Shown here one piece after another: positions 8,181 to 16,086 of a DNA stretch of 35,418 nucleotides; positions within the stretch are counted from its first letter, which is position 1; every line of letters starts with the position of its first letter. This DNA comes from Acidimicrobiia bacterium (GTDB lineage Bacteria > Actinomycetota > Acidimicrobiia > IMCC26256 > DASPTH01), in contig JBBDHW010000067.1 in assembly GCA_040880805.1 (NCBI GenBank), forward strand, positions 1-35,418. The letters are read 5' to 3'. The notes under the pieces are model-generated. The model was not told where the DNA came from, made no database searches, and saw nothing but the letters and a program-made list of their open reading frames with translations. Both the position numbers and the translations under genes were made by a program.

Positions 8181-8209
8181 GTACGCCCGAGTACCTCCGA
8201 ACGTTGACA
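8181..8209 (-). promoter_or_regulatory. Possible ECF-type, self-controlled promoter of the sigma factor
   Basis: On the minus strand TGTCAAC (8209-8203) is followed after 17 bases by CGTAC (8185-8181). This resembles the ECF pattern (G)AAC-N16/17-CGT. It sits immediately upstream of the sigma factor start, where autoregulated ECF promoters are usually found. The match is short, so confidence is low. Confidence 0.3.
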
Positions 8210-8255
8210 GGCGCATCACAAAATCACCCAAGAAACTCGGAACGCGCGGCGGCCG

Positions 8256-8261
8256 TACCAT
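8256..8261 (+). promoter_or_regulatory. Leaderless-type -10 box of rarA
   Basis: TACCAT, the same hexamer as at hisS, ends seven bases before the TTG at 8269. No Shine-Dalgarno sequence is present. The ATG at 8262 is in another frame and leads nowhere. Confidence 0.4.
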
Positions 8262-8268
8262 ATGTCCC

Positions 8269-9585
8269 TTGCCCGACGACCTCTTCTCTGCGGCGGTTGC
8301 GGAGCGATTGCAAGCGCGCGCACCACTCGCGGCTCGGCTTCGCCCGCGAACGCTCGACGACGTCGTCGGCCAGCAGCACCTCCTCGGTCAGGGCAAGCCC
8401 CTGCGCGTGCTGATCGAGGGTGACCGGCTGTCGTCGGTGATCCTCTGGGGACCGCCGGGCACCGGCAAGACCACGATTGCGCGTCTCGTCGCCGGCGCGA
8501 CCGAGAAGGCGTTCGAGCCGTTGTCGGCCGTCACCGCGGGCGTGAAGGACGTCCGCGAGATCGCCGAGCGCGCCCGCGCCCGAATGGGCGAGCACGGCCG
8601 CGGCACGATCCTGTTCCTCGACGAGGTCCACCGTTTCAACCGCACGCAACAGGACGCGCTCCTTCCGCACGTCGAAGAAGGACTGTTGGTGCTCATCGGC
8701 GCGACCACCGAGAACCCGTTCTTCTCGCTCACGAGTCCACTGCTGTCCCGCTCGACGCTGTTCCGGCTCGACCCGCTCTCTCCCGACGACCTGCGTCTGC
8801 TGTTGCAGCGCGCGCTCGATGACGCCGACCGCGGACTCGGCAGCGAGCACCTCACCGTCGACGAGGATGCGCTCGACCATCTCGTCGATCGCTCCGAGGG
8901 CGACGCCCGACACGCGCTCACCTCTCTCGAGGTCGCCGCCGCGCTCGTTGCAGAAGAGGCGCGCGACACCGTCCACCTCGGCGACGCGGAAGCCGCGCTC
9001 GCGTTGCGCGCGCTGCGCTACGGCGACGACGAGCACTACGACGTGCTGTCGGCGTTCATCAAGAGCATCCGTGGCTCCGATGTCGACGCCGGTCTCTACT
9101 GGCTCGCGCGCATGGTGGAGGCGGGGGAGGATCCGCGATTGATCGCGCGGCGGATGGTGATCCTCGCGTCCGAAGACGTCGGCATGGCCGATCCGCAGGG
9201 ACTTGTCGTTGCCGACGCGGCGGCGCGCGCCGTGGAGTTCGTCGGCATGCCCGAGGCTCAGCTCAACCTCGCGCACGCGGTCGTGTACCTCGCGACCGCA
9301 CCGAAGTCGAACTCCGCGGCCACTGCGCTGTGGGCCGCACAGGCCGAGGTGCGCGACGAGCCGGCTGGCACGGTCCCGCGCCACCTCCGCGACTCCAGTT
9401 ACCCTGGCGCGGCGAAGTTGGGGCACGGCAAGGGGTACGTGTACCCCCATGACGAGCCAGGAGGCTGGGTGGATCAGCAGTACCGACCGGACGAACGTGA
9501 CGACGTGTACTGGCGCCCGAGCGGCCGGGGCGCCGACGTCGACCGCCGCCCGAGGCGATCGAACGCAGACGGCGAGGAGCCATGA
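8269..9585 (+). CDS. rarA: Replication-associated AAA+ ATPase RarA (MgsA)
   Basis: RarA is a clamp-loader-like AAA+ ATPase that acts at stalled replication forks. The product is 438 residues, the usual size. PLAARLRPRTLDDVVGQQHLLG at the N-terminus matches the family, Walker A is GPPGTGKTT at 61-69, Walker B is ILFLDEVHRF near 120, sensor 1 is IGATTENPFFSLTSPLLSR, and the C-terminal oligomerisation domain includes RRMVILASEDVGMADPQ. The TTG start at 8269 is chosen because a leaderless-type -10 box lies just before it and the conserved DDLFS begins directly after. It is followed by two membrane proteins with overlapping start/stop codons (ATGA at 9582-9585), so the three form one unit. Confidence 0.95.
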   Translation: MPDDLFSAAVAERLQARAPLAARLRPRTLDDVVGQQHLLGQGKPLRVLIEGDRLSSVILWGPPGTGKTTIARLVAGATEKAFEPLSAVTAGVKDVREIAERARARMGEHGRGTILFLDEVHRFNRTQQDALLPHVEEGLLVLIGATTENPFFSLTSPLLSRSTLFRLDPLSPDDLRLLLQRALDDADRGLGSEHLTVDEDALDHLVDRSEGDARHALTSLEVAAALVAEEARDTVHLGDAEAALALRALRYGDDEHYDVLSAFIKSIRGSDVDAGLYWLARMVEAGEDPRLIARRMVILASEDVGMADPQGLVVADAAARAVEFVGMPEAQLNLAHAVVYLATAPKSNSAATALWAAQAEVRDEPAGTVPRHLRDSSYPGAAKLGHGKGYVYPHDEPGGWVDQQYRPDERDDVYWRPSGRGADVDRRPRRSNADGEEP

Positions 9586-9953
9586 GCGGCAGCGAATGGG
9601 CGGCGATCATCGGCGCGCAGATCTGCCTCGTGCTGCTCGTCGTGCTCGTGGTGATGATCGTGCGCCTCGACCGCGCCACACGCGCCCTGCGAACCGCCGC
9701 GTCGGAGTTCCGCCGTGAGTCGGGCGCCGCGCTGCGGGAGCTGCGTGAGGCCGTACGCGACGCCGACTACGAGCTCGACCGGGTCGACGCGCTCGTCAGC
9801 GGCGCCGAGCGGGTCACCGACCGAGTGGATGCCGCATCGGCCCTCGCCGATCGGGTGATCACGAGCCCGGTCGTGAAGGCGATGGCCGTCGGTACCGGCA
9901 CGCGCCGCGCGGTGCGGAAGCTGCGCGGCAACGGCAATGGGAAACGCAGCTGA
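9582..9953 (+). CDS. Small membrane-anchored coiled-coil protein (DUF948-like)
   Basis: The product is 123 residues. A membrane helix (IIGAQICLVLLVVLVVMIVRL, about residues 9-29) is followed by a charged helical stretch (RATRALRTAASEFRRESGAALRELREAVRDADYELDRVDAL) likely to form a coiled coil, then a short Ala-rich part ending in a basic tail (RRAVRKLRGNGNGKRS). It resembles DUF948-type proteins found before alaS in actinobacteria; the function is unknown. It overlaps rarA by four bases and shares one base with the next gene (TGATG at 9951-9955), so it is translationally coupled on both sides. Confidence 0.8.
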   Translation: MSGSEWAAIIGAQICLVLLVVLVVMIVRLDRATRALRTAASEFRRESGAALRELREAVRDADYELDRVDALVSGAERVTDRVDAASALADRVITSPVVKAMAVGTGTRRAVRKLRGNGNGKRS

Positions 9954-10189
9954 TGTTCAAGCGAGCCACGTGGCTCACCGTGGGCTTCGGCATCGGCGTC
10001 GGCACCACCGTCGCCGCAGCGCGGCAAGTGCGCAAGCGGGTCAATCGCTACCAGCCGCGCGCTGTCGCCAACCGCATGACCGACTCGCTCTCGTCGTTGC
10101 GCGACCAGCTCGCGGCTGCGGTCGACGAGGGGCGTTCGGCTGCGCACGAGCGTGAACTCGAGTTGCGTGCGCGTCCTCCTCGGCGCTGA
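9953..10189 (+). CDS. Small membrane protein, DUF6167-like
   Basis: The product is 78 residues, starting at the ATG at 9953 that overlaps the preceding stop. It has a short hydrophobic N-terminal segment (WLTVGFGIGVGTTVAAA), a basic linker RQVRKRVNRYQP and a helical tail. Small proteins like this, directly upstream of alaS, are common in actinobacteria and labelled DUF6167; their role is unknown. The gene ends 153 bases before the alaS start. Confidence 0.7.
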   Translation: MFKRATWLTVGFGIGVGTTVAAARQVRKRVNRYQPRAVANRMTDSLSSLRDQLAAAVDEGRSAAHERELELRARPPRR

Positions 10190-10329
10190 CGACAACTTCC
10201 TGTCTCGGCGCCGGAAACGCTGCCCGTGCGCCTTCGAACTCGGCCCTTGATCCGGCCCAGCCCCTGCGCGTCCTCGTTGCGCTCCGCCGCGGCACGAGTT
10301 TGTCGCAGGTTGGGCGTTCCGACTGCCTG

Positions 10330-10335
10330 TACGAT
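10330..10335 (+). promoter_or_regulatory. Leaderless-type -10 box of alaS
   Basis: TACGAT fits TANNNT and ends seven bases before the alaS GTG at 10343. This decides the start in favour of 10343 rather than the longer reading from 10226. The rest of the 153-base gap before alaS shows no gene. Confidence 0.45.
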
Positions 10336-10342
10336 TTGTCCC

Positions 10343-12985
10343 GTGGCGGCGCCCCGAACGGCTGACGAGCTCCGTGCTGCGTTCACCGACTTCTTCGCCG
10401 CGCGCGGCCACACCGTGGTGCCGTCGTCGAGCCTGATCCCGCACGACCCTTCGGTGATGCTGACGATCGCGGGGATGGTGCAATTCAAGCCCTACTTCGT
10501 GGGTGACGAAACGCCGCCGTACAAGCGCGCCACCTCGGTGCAGAAGGTGGCCCGTGCCGGGGGCAAAGACAGCGATCTCGACAACGTCGGGCGCACCAAC
10601 CGGCACCTCAGCTTCTTCGAGATGCTCGGCAACTTCAGCTTCGGCGACTACTTCAAGGCCGAGGTGATCCCCTGGGCGTGGGAGCTCGTCACCCAGGTGT
10701 ACGGGCTCGATCCCGACCGGATCTGGGTCACGGTGCACGCCACCGACGACGAAGCGGAGCAGATCTGGACCGACGTCGTGGGCCTGCCTGCCGAGCGCGT
10801 CCAGCGGTTGAGCGACAACAACTTCTGGCGCATGGGCGACACCGGTCCGTGCGGCCCGTCGTCCGAGATCTTCTTCGACCTGGGTCCGGAGTACGGGCCC
10901 GACGGCGGGCCGGCCAAAACCGAGGACCGCTACCTCGAGATCTGGAACCTCGTGTTCATGCAGTTCGACGCGCAGCCGGACGGCGAGCTCCTGCCGCTCC
11001 CGAAGCCGTGCGTCGACACCGGTGCCGGTCTCGAGCGGAACCTCACCGTTCTGCAGGGCGTCGCGTCGGCGTGGGAGACCGACCTCCTCCTCCCGCTGGT
11101 CGAGGCGGCCGCGAGAGCCACCGGCACGCAGTACGGCGGCTTCCCCGGCGGTGAGCACGACCTGTGGCTGCGCATCCTGGCCGACCACGGGCGCACGATG
11201 ACCTTCCTCGTCGCCGACGGCGTGGTGCCCTCGAACGAAGGGCGCGGCTACGTGCTGCGGGCGATTATCCGGCGGGCGGTGCGGCACGCGTTCCTCCTGG
11301 GGGCCCAGCAGCTCGTTACGCCGGCGCTCGTCGACGCGACGGTCGACGTGATGGGGAACGCTTACCCGGAGCTCGTGAAGCAGCACGGGCTCGTGCGCTC
11401 CGTCGTACAGCGAGAAGAGGAGCGGTTCCGGCAGACGCTCGCGCGCGGGCTCGATCTCCTCGACGGGATCCTCGCCGAAGGCGACGTCACCGGCTCCGAC
11501 GCTTTCTTCCTGCACGACACGCTCGGCTTCCCGATCGACCTCACGCGCGAGATCGCGGCTGAGCGCGACCACGTCGTCGACCTCGACGCGTTCACCGCGC
11601 TCATGGACGAACAGCGCGCTCGTGCCCGTGAGGCGCACGCGGCGGCCGGCGGCAAGGGTGACGATGCGCCGGTCGAGCTCTACCGCGAGCTGCTCGACGA
11701 GCTCGGGCCCACCGAGTTTACCGGCCGCCAGGAGTACGAGACCACCGGCGCGAAGGTGCGCGCACTACTGGTCGGCGGCGAACGTGTCGCGCAGGCGAGC
11801 GACGGCACGCGCGTCGAGGTGGTGCTCGACCGCACACCGTTCTACGCGGAGTCCGGTGGTCAGATCGGTGACACCGGCGTTCTCGATGCTTCCGCAGGCG
11901 CGCGCGTTCGTATCGAGGATACGCAGTACGGCCTGCCCGGACTCGTGCTGCATCGCGGCATCGCGGAGGCGGGCACGTTCTCGGAGGGCGATGAGGTCAC
12001 CGCACGGATCGACGGCGAACGGCGCGACCGGATCCGGCGCAACCACACCGCGACGCACGTGCTGCACTGGGCGTTGCGCGAGGTGCTCGGCTCACACGTG
12101 AAGCAGGCCGGTTCACTCGTATCACCCGATTATCTGCGCTTCGACTTCAGCCATCACGAGGCGCTCACCCGCGAGCAGCTCGACCGGATCGAGGCGCTCG
12201 CGAACGCCGAGGTCATCGGCAACGCGCCCGTTCGCCACTACGAGACCACCAAGGACCATGCCGAGAGCCTCGGCGCGATCGCGTTCTTCGGGGAGAAGTA
12301 CGGCCACCTCGTGCGCGTGCTGGAGGCGGGGGAGCACTCGGTCGAGCTGTGCGGTGGCACGCACGTGCACGCGCTCGGCTTCATCGGGCCGGTCAAGATC
12401 ACGAGCGAGGGCTCCATCGGCGCCAACCTCCGGCGCATCTTCGCGGTCACCGGCACCTCCGCGCTCGCCCGCATCCACGACGAAGAGGTGCAGCTCCGCG
12501 AGCTGGCCGATTCGCTCAACGTCAGCCCGGCCGAGCTGCCCGAGCGTGTGGCCCGGCTCGTCGGGCAGGTCAAGGAGCTCCAAGACGAGCTCGGAGCCGT
12601 TCGGTCGAAGCAGGCGGGTGCCGAAGCGGTCACGCTCGCGGCGAACGCGACCGACGGCGTGGTCGCCGCGCGGCGCGACGGCATGACCGTCGACGATCTG
12701 CGCCAGCTCGCGATCGCGACGCGGAACGCGCTCGGGCACGGAATCGTCGCGCTCGTCGGTCTCGCACCCGACGGCACGAAAGCGGGTCTCGCGGTTGCCG
12801 TCACGAGGGATCTGGTCGACCGCGGTGTATCGGCCGCCGATCTCGCACGCGATGCGGCCAAGGCGCTCGGCGGAGGGACCGCCAAGAATTCCGAGCTGGT
12901 GCAGGGTGGGGGGCCGAAGATCGAGGCGATCGACGACGCGCTCGCGCTCCTCACCGAGGCCGCGGGCGGCGCCGCGCGCGCCTGA
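10343..12985 (+). CDS. alaS: Alanine--tRNA ligase
   Basis: This charges tRNA-Ala and edits mischarged Ser/Gly through its second domain. The product is 880 residues, the usual length for the full enzyme. The N-terminal catalytic domain has FFAARGHTVVPSSSLIP and the signature MVQFKPYF...GRTNRHLSFFEMLGNFSFGDYFK. The editing domain carries the zinc ligands His 568 and His 572 (HTATH) with Cys 670 and His 674 (CGGTH). The C-terminal part contains the coiled coil and the DHHA1 domain (GIVALVGLAPDGTKAGLAVAVT, GGGTAKNSELVQGGG). The frame is open to 10226, but conserved sequence begins at 10343 where a leaderless-type -10 box is placed. It leads a unit with ruvX, mltG, aroE and a prepilin peptidase. 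Confidence 0.97.
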   Translation: MAAPRTADELRAAFTDFFAARGHTVVPSSSLIPHDPSVMLTIAGMVQFKPYFVGDETPPYKRATSVQKVARAGGKDSDLDNVGRTNRHLSFFEMLGNFSFGDYFKAEVIPWAWELVTQVYGLDPDRIWVTVHATDDEAEQIWTDVVGLPAERVQRLSDNNFWRMGDTGPCGPSSEIFFDLGPEYGPDGGPAKTEDRYLEIWNLVFMQFDAQPDGELLPLPKPCVDTGAGLERNLTVLQGVASAWETDLLLPLVEAAARATGTQYGGFPGGEHDLWLRILADHGRTMTFLVADGVVPSNEGRGYVLRAIIRRAVRHAFLLGAQQLVTPALVDATVDVMGNAYPELVKQHGLVRSVVQREEERFRQTLARGLDLLDGILAEGDVTGSDAFFLHDTLGFPIDLTREIAAERDHVVDLDAFTALMDEQRARAREAHAAAGGKGDDAPVELYRELLDELGPTEFTGRQEYETTGAKVRALLVGGERVAQASDGTRVEVVLDRTPFYAESGGQIGDTGVLDASAGARVRIEDTQYGLPGLVLHRGIAEAGTFSEGDEVTARIDGERRDRIRRNHTATHVLHWALREVLGSHVKQAGSLVSPDYLRFDFSHHEALTREQLDRIEALANAEVIGNAPVRHYETTKDHAESLGAIAFFGEKYGHLVRVLEAGEHSVELCGGTHVHALGFIGPVKITSEGSIGANLRRIFAVTGTSALARIHDEEVQLRELADSLNVSPAELPERVARLVGQVKELQDELGAVRSKQAGAEAVTLAANATDGVVAARRDGMTVDDLRQLAIATRNALGHGIVALVGLAPDGTKAGLAVAVTRDLVDRGVSAADLARDAAKALGGGTAKNSELVQGGGPKIEAIDDALALLTEAAGGAARA

Positions 12986-12995
12986 GTAGCGGTCT

Positions 12996-13421
12996 GTGAG
13001 CCGGGTTCTCGGCGTCGACCTCGGCAGCCGCCGTATCGGGCTCGCCGCCACCGATCCGTCCAACACGCTGGCGAGTCCGCTGGCCGTCCTCGAGCGTGGC
13101 GACGACGTGAGCGACGATCACCAGGCCATCCTCGCCGCGGCGCGCGAGATCGGCGCCAAGCGGATCGTCGTGGGCCTCCCGGTGAGCCTCGACGGCCGGC
13201 AGGGACCCGCCGCCCGTGCGGTGCTGGACGAGGTGGGCAAGCTGAAGTGGCTCGCGCGCCCCGAGCGCGTGAGGGTCGACACCTACGATGAGCGCTTCTC
13301 GACGGTGATCGCAGAGCAGAATCTGAAGGACGCCGAGGTGCGGAAAGGCAAGCGGCGCAGGATGGTCGACGCAGCCGCCGCCACCGTCATCCTCCAGTCG
13401 TGGCTCGAGGCGAACGGTTGA
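12996..13421 (+). CDS. ruvX: RuvX/YqgF family RNase H-like nuclease
   Basis: The product is 141 residues, the usual size. The RNase H-like fold is visible as VLGVDLGSRRIGLAATD at the N-terminus with the first catalytic Asp, RIVVGLPVSLDGRQGPAA in the middle, and YDERFSTVIAEQNLKD followed by DAAAATVILQSWL at the C-terminus with the last acidic residue. The family is described as a Holliday-junction resolvase-like enzyme and is needed for 16S rRNA 5'-end maturation in E. coli. GTG 12996 lies ten bases after the alaS stop. The stop overlaps the mltG start by four bases (TTGA). Confidence 0.95.
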   Translation: MSRVLGVDLGSRRIGLAATDPSNTLASPLAVLERGDDVSDDHQAILAAAREIGAKRIVVGLPVSLDGRQGPAARAVLDEVGKLKWLARPERVRVDTYDERFSTVIAEQNLKDAEVRKGKRRRMVDAAAATVILQSWLEANG

Positions 13422-14500
13422 GCATCGACACCGAAACCGACACCACTACTGGGCTCCCCGCGCTCGACGACACCGTCACCCGGCGGGAAGCGCGCGCGCG
13501 GCAACGGCGTCGCAGTTTCCTCGCGCTCGGGATCATCGCCGCGCTCGTGCTGCCGTTCGTGTTCGTCGCCGGGTGGTTCGTGTGGGAGCTGAGCCCGCCA
13601 GGAAACGCCGGCGCCGCGGTCACGGTGGAGATCCAACCGGGCTGGGGCGCGCAGGAGGCCGGCGACGAGCTGCAAGCCCGTGGCGTGATCGGTTCGTCGC
13701 TCGCGTTCCAGATCTGGGCGAAGGTGTCGGGCACCAGCTTCCAGGCCGGCACCTACGCGCTCAACGAGCATCTCGGCGTGCGCGACGCGGCGGCCGAGTT
13801 GCGACGCGGGCCCGGCGCGGCGTCGCACCTCACCCTGGCGTTGCCGCCCGGGCTCACCCTCGGCCAGATCGCCGACCGCATCGGGCAGCTTCCCGGGCAC
13901 AGCCGTGACGAGTTCCTCCAGACCGCGGCTTCGGGAGTGGTGCGCTCGAAGGTCCAGCCCGCGGGCGTCTCGTCGCTCGAGGGACTCACCTGGCCCGACA
14001 CCTACTTCATCGGCGAGCACCAGACCGATGCGGAGATCCTCCGCACGATTGTGTCGGCCTTCGACGACCACGCGACCGCGGCCGGTGCCATTGCAGCAGG
14101 TGCCACGGCGTACGACACGGTGAAGATCGCGTCACTGATCCAGGCCGAAGCCGGCGCGACCGACGACGCGCCACTTGTGTCCGCGGTGATCGCAAACCGG
14201 CTCGCGCGGGGGATGCAGCTCCAGATCGACGCCACGCTCTGCTACGCGAAGGGCGGCTGCCCGCCGGTGCCGAACAACGCCGACAAACAGATCAACTCGC
14301 CGTACAACACCTACAGAGTGACGGGCCTGCCGCCCACGCCGATCATGACGGTCACCGATCCCACGCTGCGCGCCGCGCTGCATCCCGCCGCCGTGCCGTA
14401 CCTCTATTACGTCACCGGCACGGACGGTGTCACGCGCTTTGCCACAACCCTGCAAGAGCATCAGCGCAACATCGACGAGCACGGGGTGAGTGGCGAGTGA
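13418..14500 (+). CDS. mltG: Endolytic murein transglycosylase MltG (YceG)
   Basis: MltG cleaves nascent glycan strands and so limits peptidoglycan chain length. The TTG at 13418 overlaps the ruvX stop (TTGA) and has GAGG seven bases upstream; a GTG at 13400 in the same frame is possible. From 13418 the product is 360 residues. A basic cytoplasmic segment is followed by one membrane helix (FLALGIIAALVLPFVFVAGWFVW), a LysM-like region, then the catalytic domain with EGLTWPDTYFI, VKIASLIQAEAG (the Glu of this block matches the catalytic residue region), INSPYNTYRVTGLPPTPI and HPAAVPYLYYVTGTDG. The catalytic part would be outside the membrane. The stop overlaps the aroE start (GTGA). Confidence 0.95.
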   Translation: MSIDTETDTTTGLPALDDTVTRREARARQRRRSFLALGIIAALVLPFVFVAGWFVWELSPPGNAGAAVTVEIQPGWGAQEAGDELQARGVIGSSLAFQIWAKVSGTSFQAGTYALNEHLGVRDAAAELRRGPGAASHLTLALPPGLTLGQIADRIGQLPGHSRDEFLQTAASGVVRSKVQPAGVSSLEGLTWPDTYFIGEHQTDAEILRTIVSAFDDHATAAGAIAAGATAYDTVKIASLIQAEAGATDDAPLVSAVIANRLARGMQLQIDATLCYAKGGCPPVPNNADKQINSPYNTYRVTGLPPTPIMTVTDPTLRAALHPAAVPYLYYVTGTDGVTRFATTLQEHQRNIDEHGVSGE

Positions 14501-15321
14501 CGGTCACCGGCGCGACGCGCCTCGCCGCGGTAATCGGCGACCCGATCCGCCATTCGCGATCGCCGGCGATCCACAATGCCGCGTTCGCGGCTGCCGGCCT
14601 CGATTGGGTGTTCGTCGCGTTCGAGGTGCCCGAAGGCTCGGGCCGCGCCGCGGTGAAGGCGGTGCACAGCCTCGGCCTCGGCGGCATGAGCGTCACGATG
14701 CCGCACAAGCAGGACGCCGCATGGGCGTGCGACGAGCTTACGCCGGAAGCAACCACGCTCGGCGTAGTGAACGCCGTCGTCCCCACCGTTCGGGGCCGCC
14801 TGCTGGGCGCGTCGACCGACGGCGAGGGTTTCCTGCGCGCGGTGCGCGACGAGGGCGTCGACCCGGGCGGCTGCTCCGCACTGGTGCTCGGAGCGGGCGG
14901 TGCCGCGCGCGCGATCACGCTCGCGCTCGGCGCCGCCGGCGCACGGGTGACCGTTGCAGCACGCCGGATGGACGCCGCCGAATCGGCGGCCGGTCTCACC
15001 GCCGGTGCCGAAACTGCGCTCCTGTCGGCCTGCGACCCGGGCGCGTTCGACCTCGTGGTGAACGCCACACCTCTCGGAATGCAGGGGGAGGACGCTCCGA
15101 TCGACGCAAAGCGCCTCAACCCCGGACAGTCCGTGGTCGACACCGTGTATCACCCTATGGAGACGCCCTTCCTTGCCGCCGCCCGGGCCCGAGGAGCGCG
15201 ATGCACGAACGGCCTCGGCATGCTCGTACACCAGGCCGCGCTCGCGTTCGAGCTCTGGACCGGTGTCGACGCGCCGCTCGACGCGATGCGCGCCGCTGCG
15301 CGAATGGAACCGTCGCCATGA
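14497..15321 (+). CDS. aroE: Shikimate dehydrogenase (NADP+)
   Basis: This reduces 3-dehydroshikimate to shikimate, the fourth step of the shikimate pathway. The product is 274 residues. The substrate-binding domain shows SRSP at 20-23, TMPHK with the catalytic Lys at 71, and the catalytic Asp at 108 in STDGEGF. The nucleotide-binding domain has LVLGAGGAARAITLAL, and NATPLGM and GLGMLVHQAALAFELW are also characteristic. GTG 14497 overlaps the mltG stop by four bases and the aroE stop overlaps the prepilin peptidase ATG by four bases. Other pathway genes follow from 16087. Confidence 0.96.
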   Translation: MTVTGATRLAAVIGDPIRHSRSPAIHNAAFAAAGLDWVFVAFEVPEGSGRAAVKAVHSLGLGGMSVTMPHKQDAAWACDELTPEATTLGVVNAVVPTVRGRLLGASTDGEGFLRAVRDEGVDPGGCSALVLGAGGAARAITLALGAAGARVTVAARRMDAAESAAGLTAGAETALLSACDPGAFDLVVNATPLGMQGEDAPIDAKRLNPGQSVVDTVYHPMETPFLAAARARGARCTNGLGMLVHQAALAFELWTGVDAPLDAMRAAARMEPSP

Positions 15322-16016
15322 CCGCCACACTCGTCGCTGCACTCTCCGTGGTGGGGCTCACAGTCGGCTGGTTGCTCGACCCCGTGATCACGCGCGTGCC
15401 TCGCCGCCAGCCCGTCACCGGTCCGGTGGAGGACGAGAGCGTCGTCTATTCGTCGTCGGCCGCGCGCCAGGTGACGGTCGCGATCGTGTGCGGCGCACTG
15501 TTCGGCGCGCTTGCCGCGCGATTCGTTGACTCGTGGGCGCTTCCCGCGTACCTCGTGCTCGCGGTGGCGCTCGTCGAGCTGTCCGCGATCGACCTCGAGC
15601 GCTACATCCTGCCCAACCGCATCGTGTATCCGCTCGCGCTCGCGATGATCGCGCTCCTCGCGATCGCGTCGCTCGGCGACGACGACCTCGACGCATTCGT
15701 GCGCGGGCTCGCCGCCGGCCTGATCGCATTCGCGATCTTCTTCGTCCTCCACATGATCTCGCCGCGGAGTATGGGCTTTGGCGACGTGAAGCTCGCGTTC
15801 GTGCTCGGCTTGTCGCTCGGCTGGCTCGGTTGGGGAGAGGTACTGCTCGGGCTCTTCCTCGGCTTCCTCTACGGCGCGGTCGTCGGGGTCGTGTTGATCG
15901 CCACCCGTCGCCGCCAGCGCAATCAGGCGCTCCCGTTCGGGCCGTTCCTCGCCGCCGGCGCGCTCACGGCAATACTCGTTGGCGACGCGGTCATCACCTG
16001 GTACCGCGGCGGATAG
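15318..16016 (+). CDS. Prepilin peptidase, A24 family
   Basis: The product is 232 residues, a polytopic membrane aspartic protease that cleaves type IV or Tad pilin leader peptides. The two catalytic Asp motifs are present: SAIDLERYILPNRIVYP near residue 93 and SMGFGDVKLAFVLG near 153. About seven membrane helices can be seen. The N-terminus GWLLDPVITRVPRRQPV is the usual start of the A24 N-terminal (methyltransferase) domain, but that domain is very short and the four zinc-binding cysteines (two CxxC pairs) of the GspO/PilD type are absent. It probably acts as a peptidase only. The ATG overlaps the aroE stop (ATGA). No pilin or secretion genes are in the window. Confidence 0.88.
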   Translation: MTATLVAALSVVGLTVGWLLDPVITRVPRRQPVTGPVEDESVVYSSSAARQVTVAIVCGALFGALAARFVDSWALPAYLVLAVALVELSAIDLERYILPNRIVYPLALAMIALLAIASLGDDDLDAFVRGLAAGLIAFAIFFVLHMISPRSMGFGDVKLAFVLGLSLGWLGWGEVLLGLFLGFLYGAVVGVVLIATRRRQRNQALPFGPFLAAGALTAILVGDAVITWYRGG

Positions 16017-16043
16017 ACCCCCGTCGTCGTCGCGCCGCCCCGG

Positions 16044-16049
16044 TATCCT
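16044..16049 (+). promoter_or_regulatory. Possible -10 box of the aroC operon
   Basis: TATCCT lies 37 bases before the aroC GTG. Transcription would start near 16056, giving a leader of about 30 bases that contains the ribosome binding site GAGG at 16076-16079. No clear -35 box is seen. Confidence 0.3.
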
Positions 16050-16086
16050 GGACCCTCCACTGCCGAGGTCCGAGTAGAGGTCAACC

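Noticed and set aside
8204-8209. TTGACA as a -35 box for rarA
   Set aside because: It is 46 bases from the -10 box at 8256, too far for a normal promoter; on the other strand it is part of the possible ECF promoter.
10226-10342. Longer N-terminus for alaS
   Set aside because: Conserved sequence begins at 10343, where a -10 box lies seven bases upstream.
9767-11638. Long minus-strand reading frame (623 codons) across alaS
   Set aside because: Shadow of alaS and its neighbours, with no recognisable domain.
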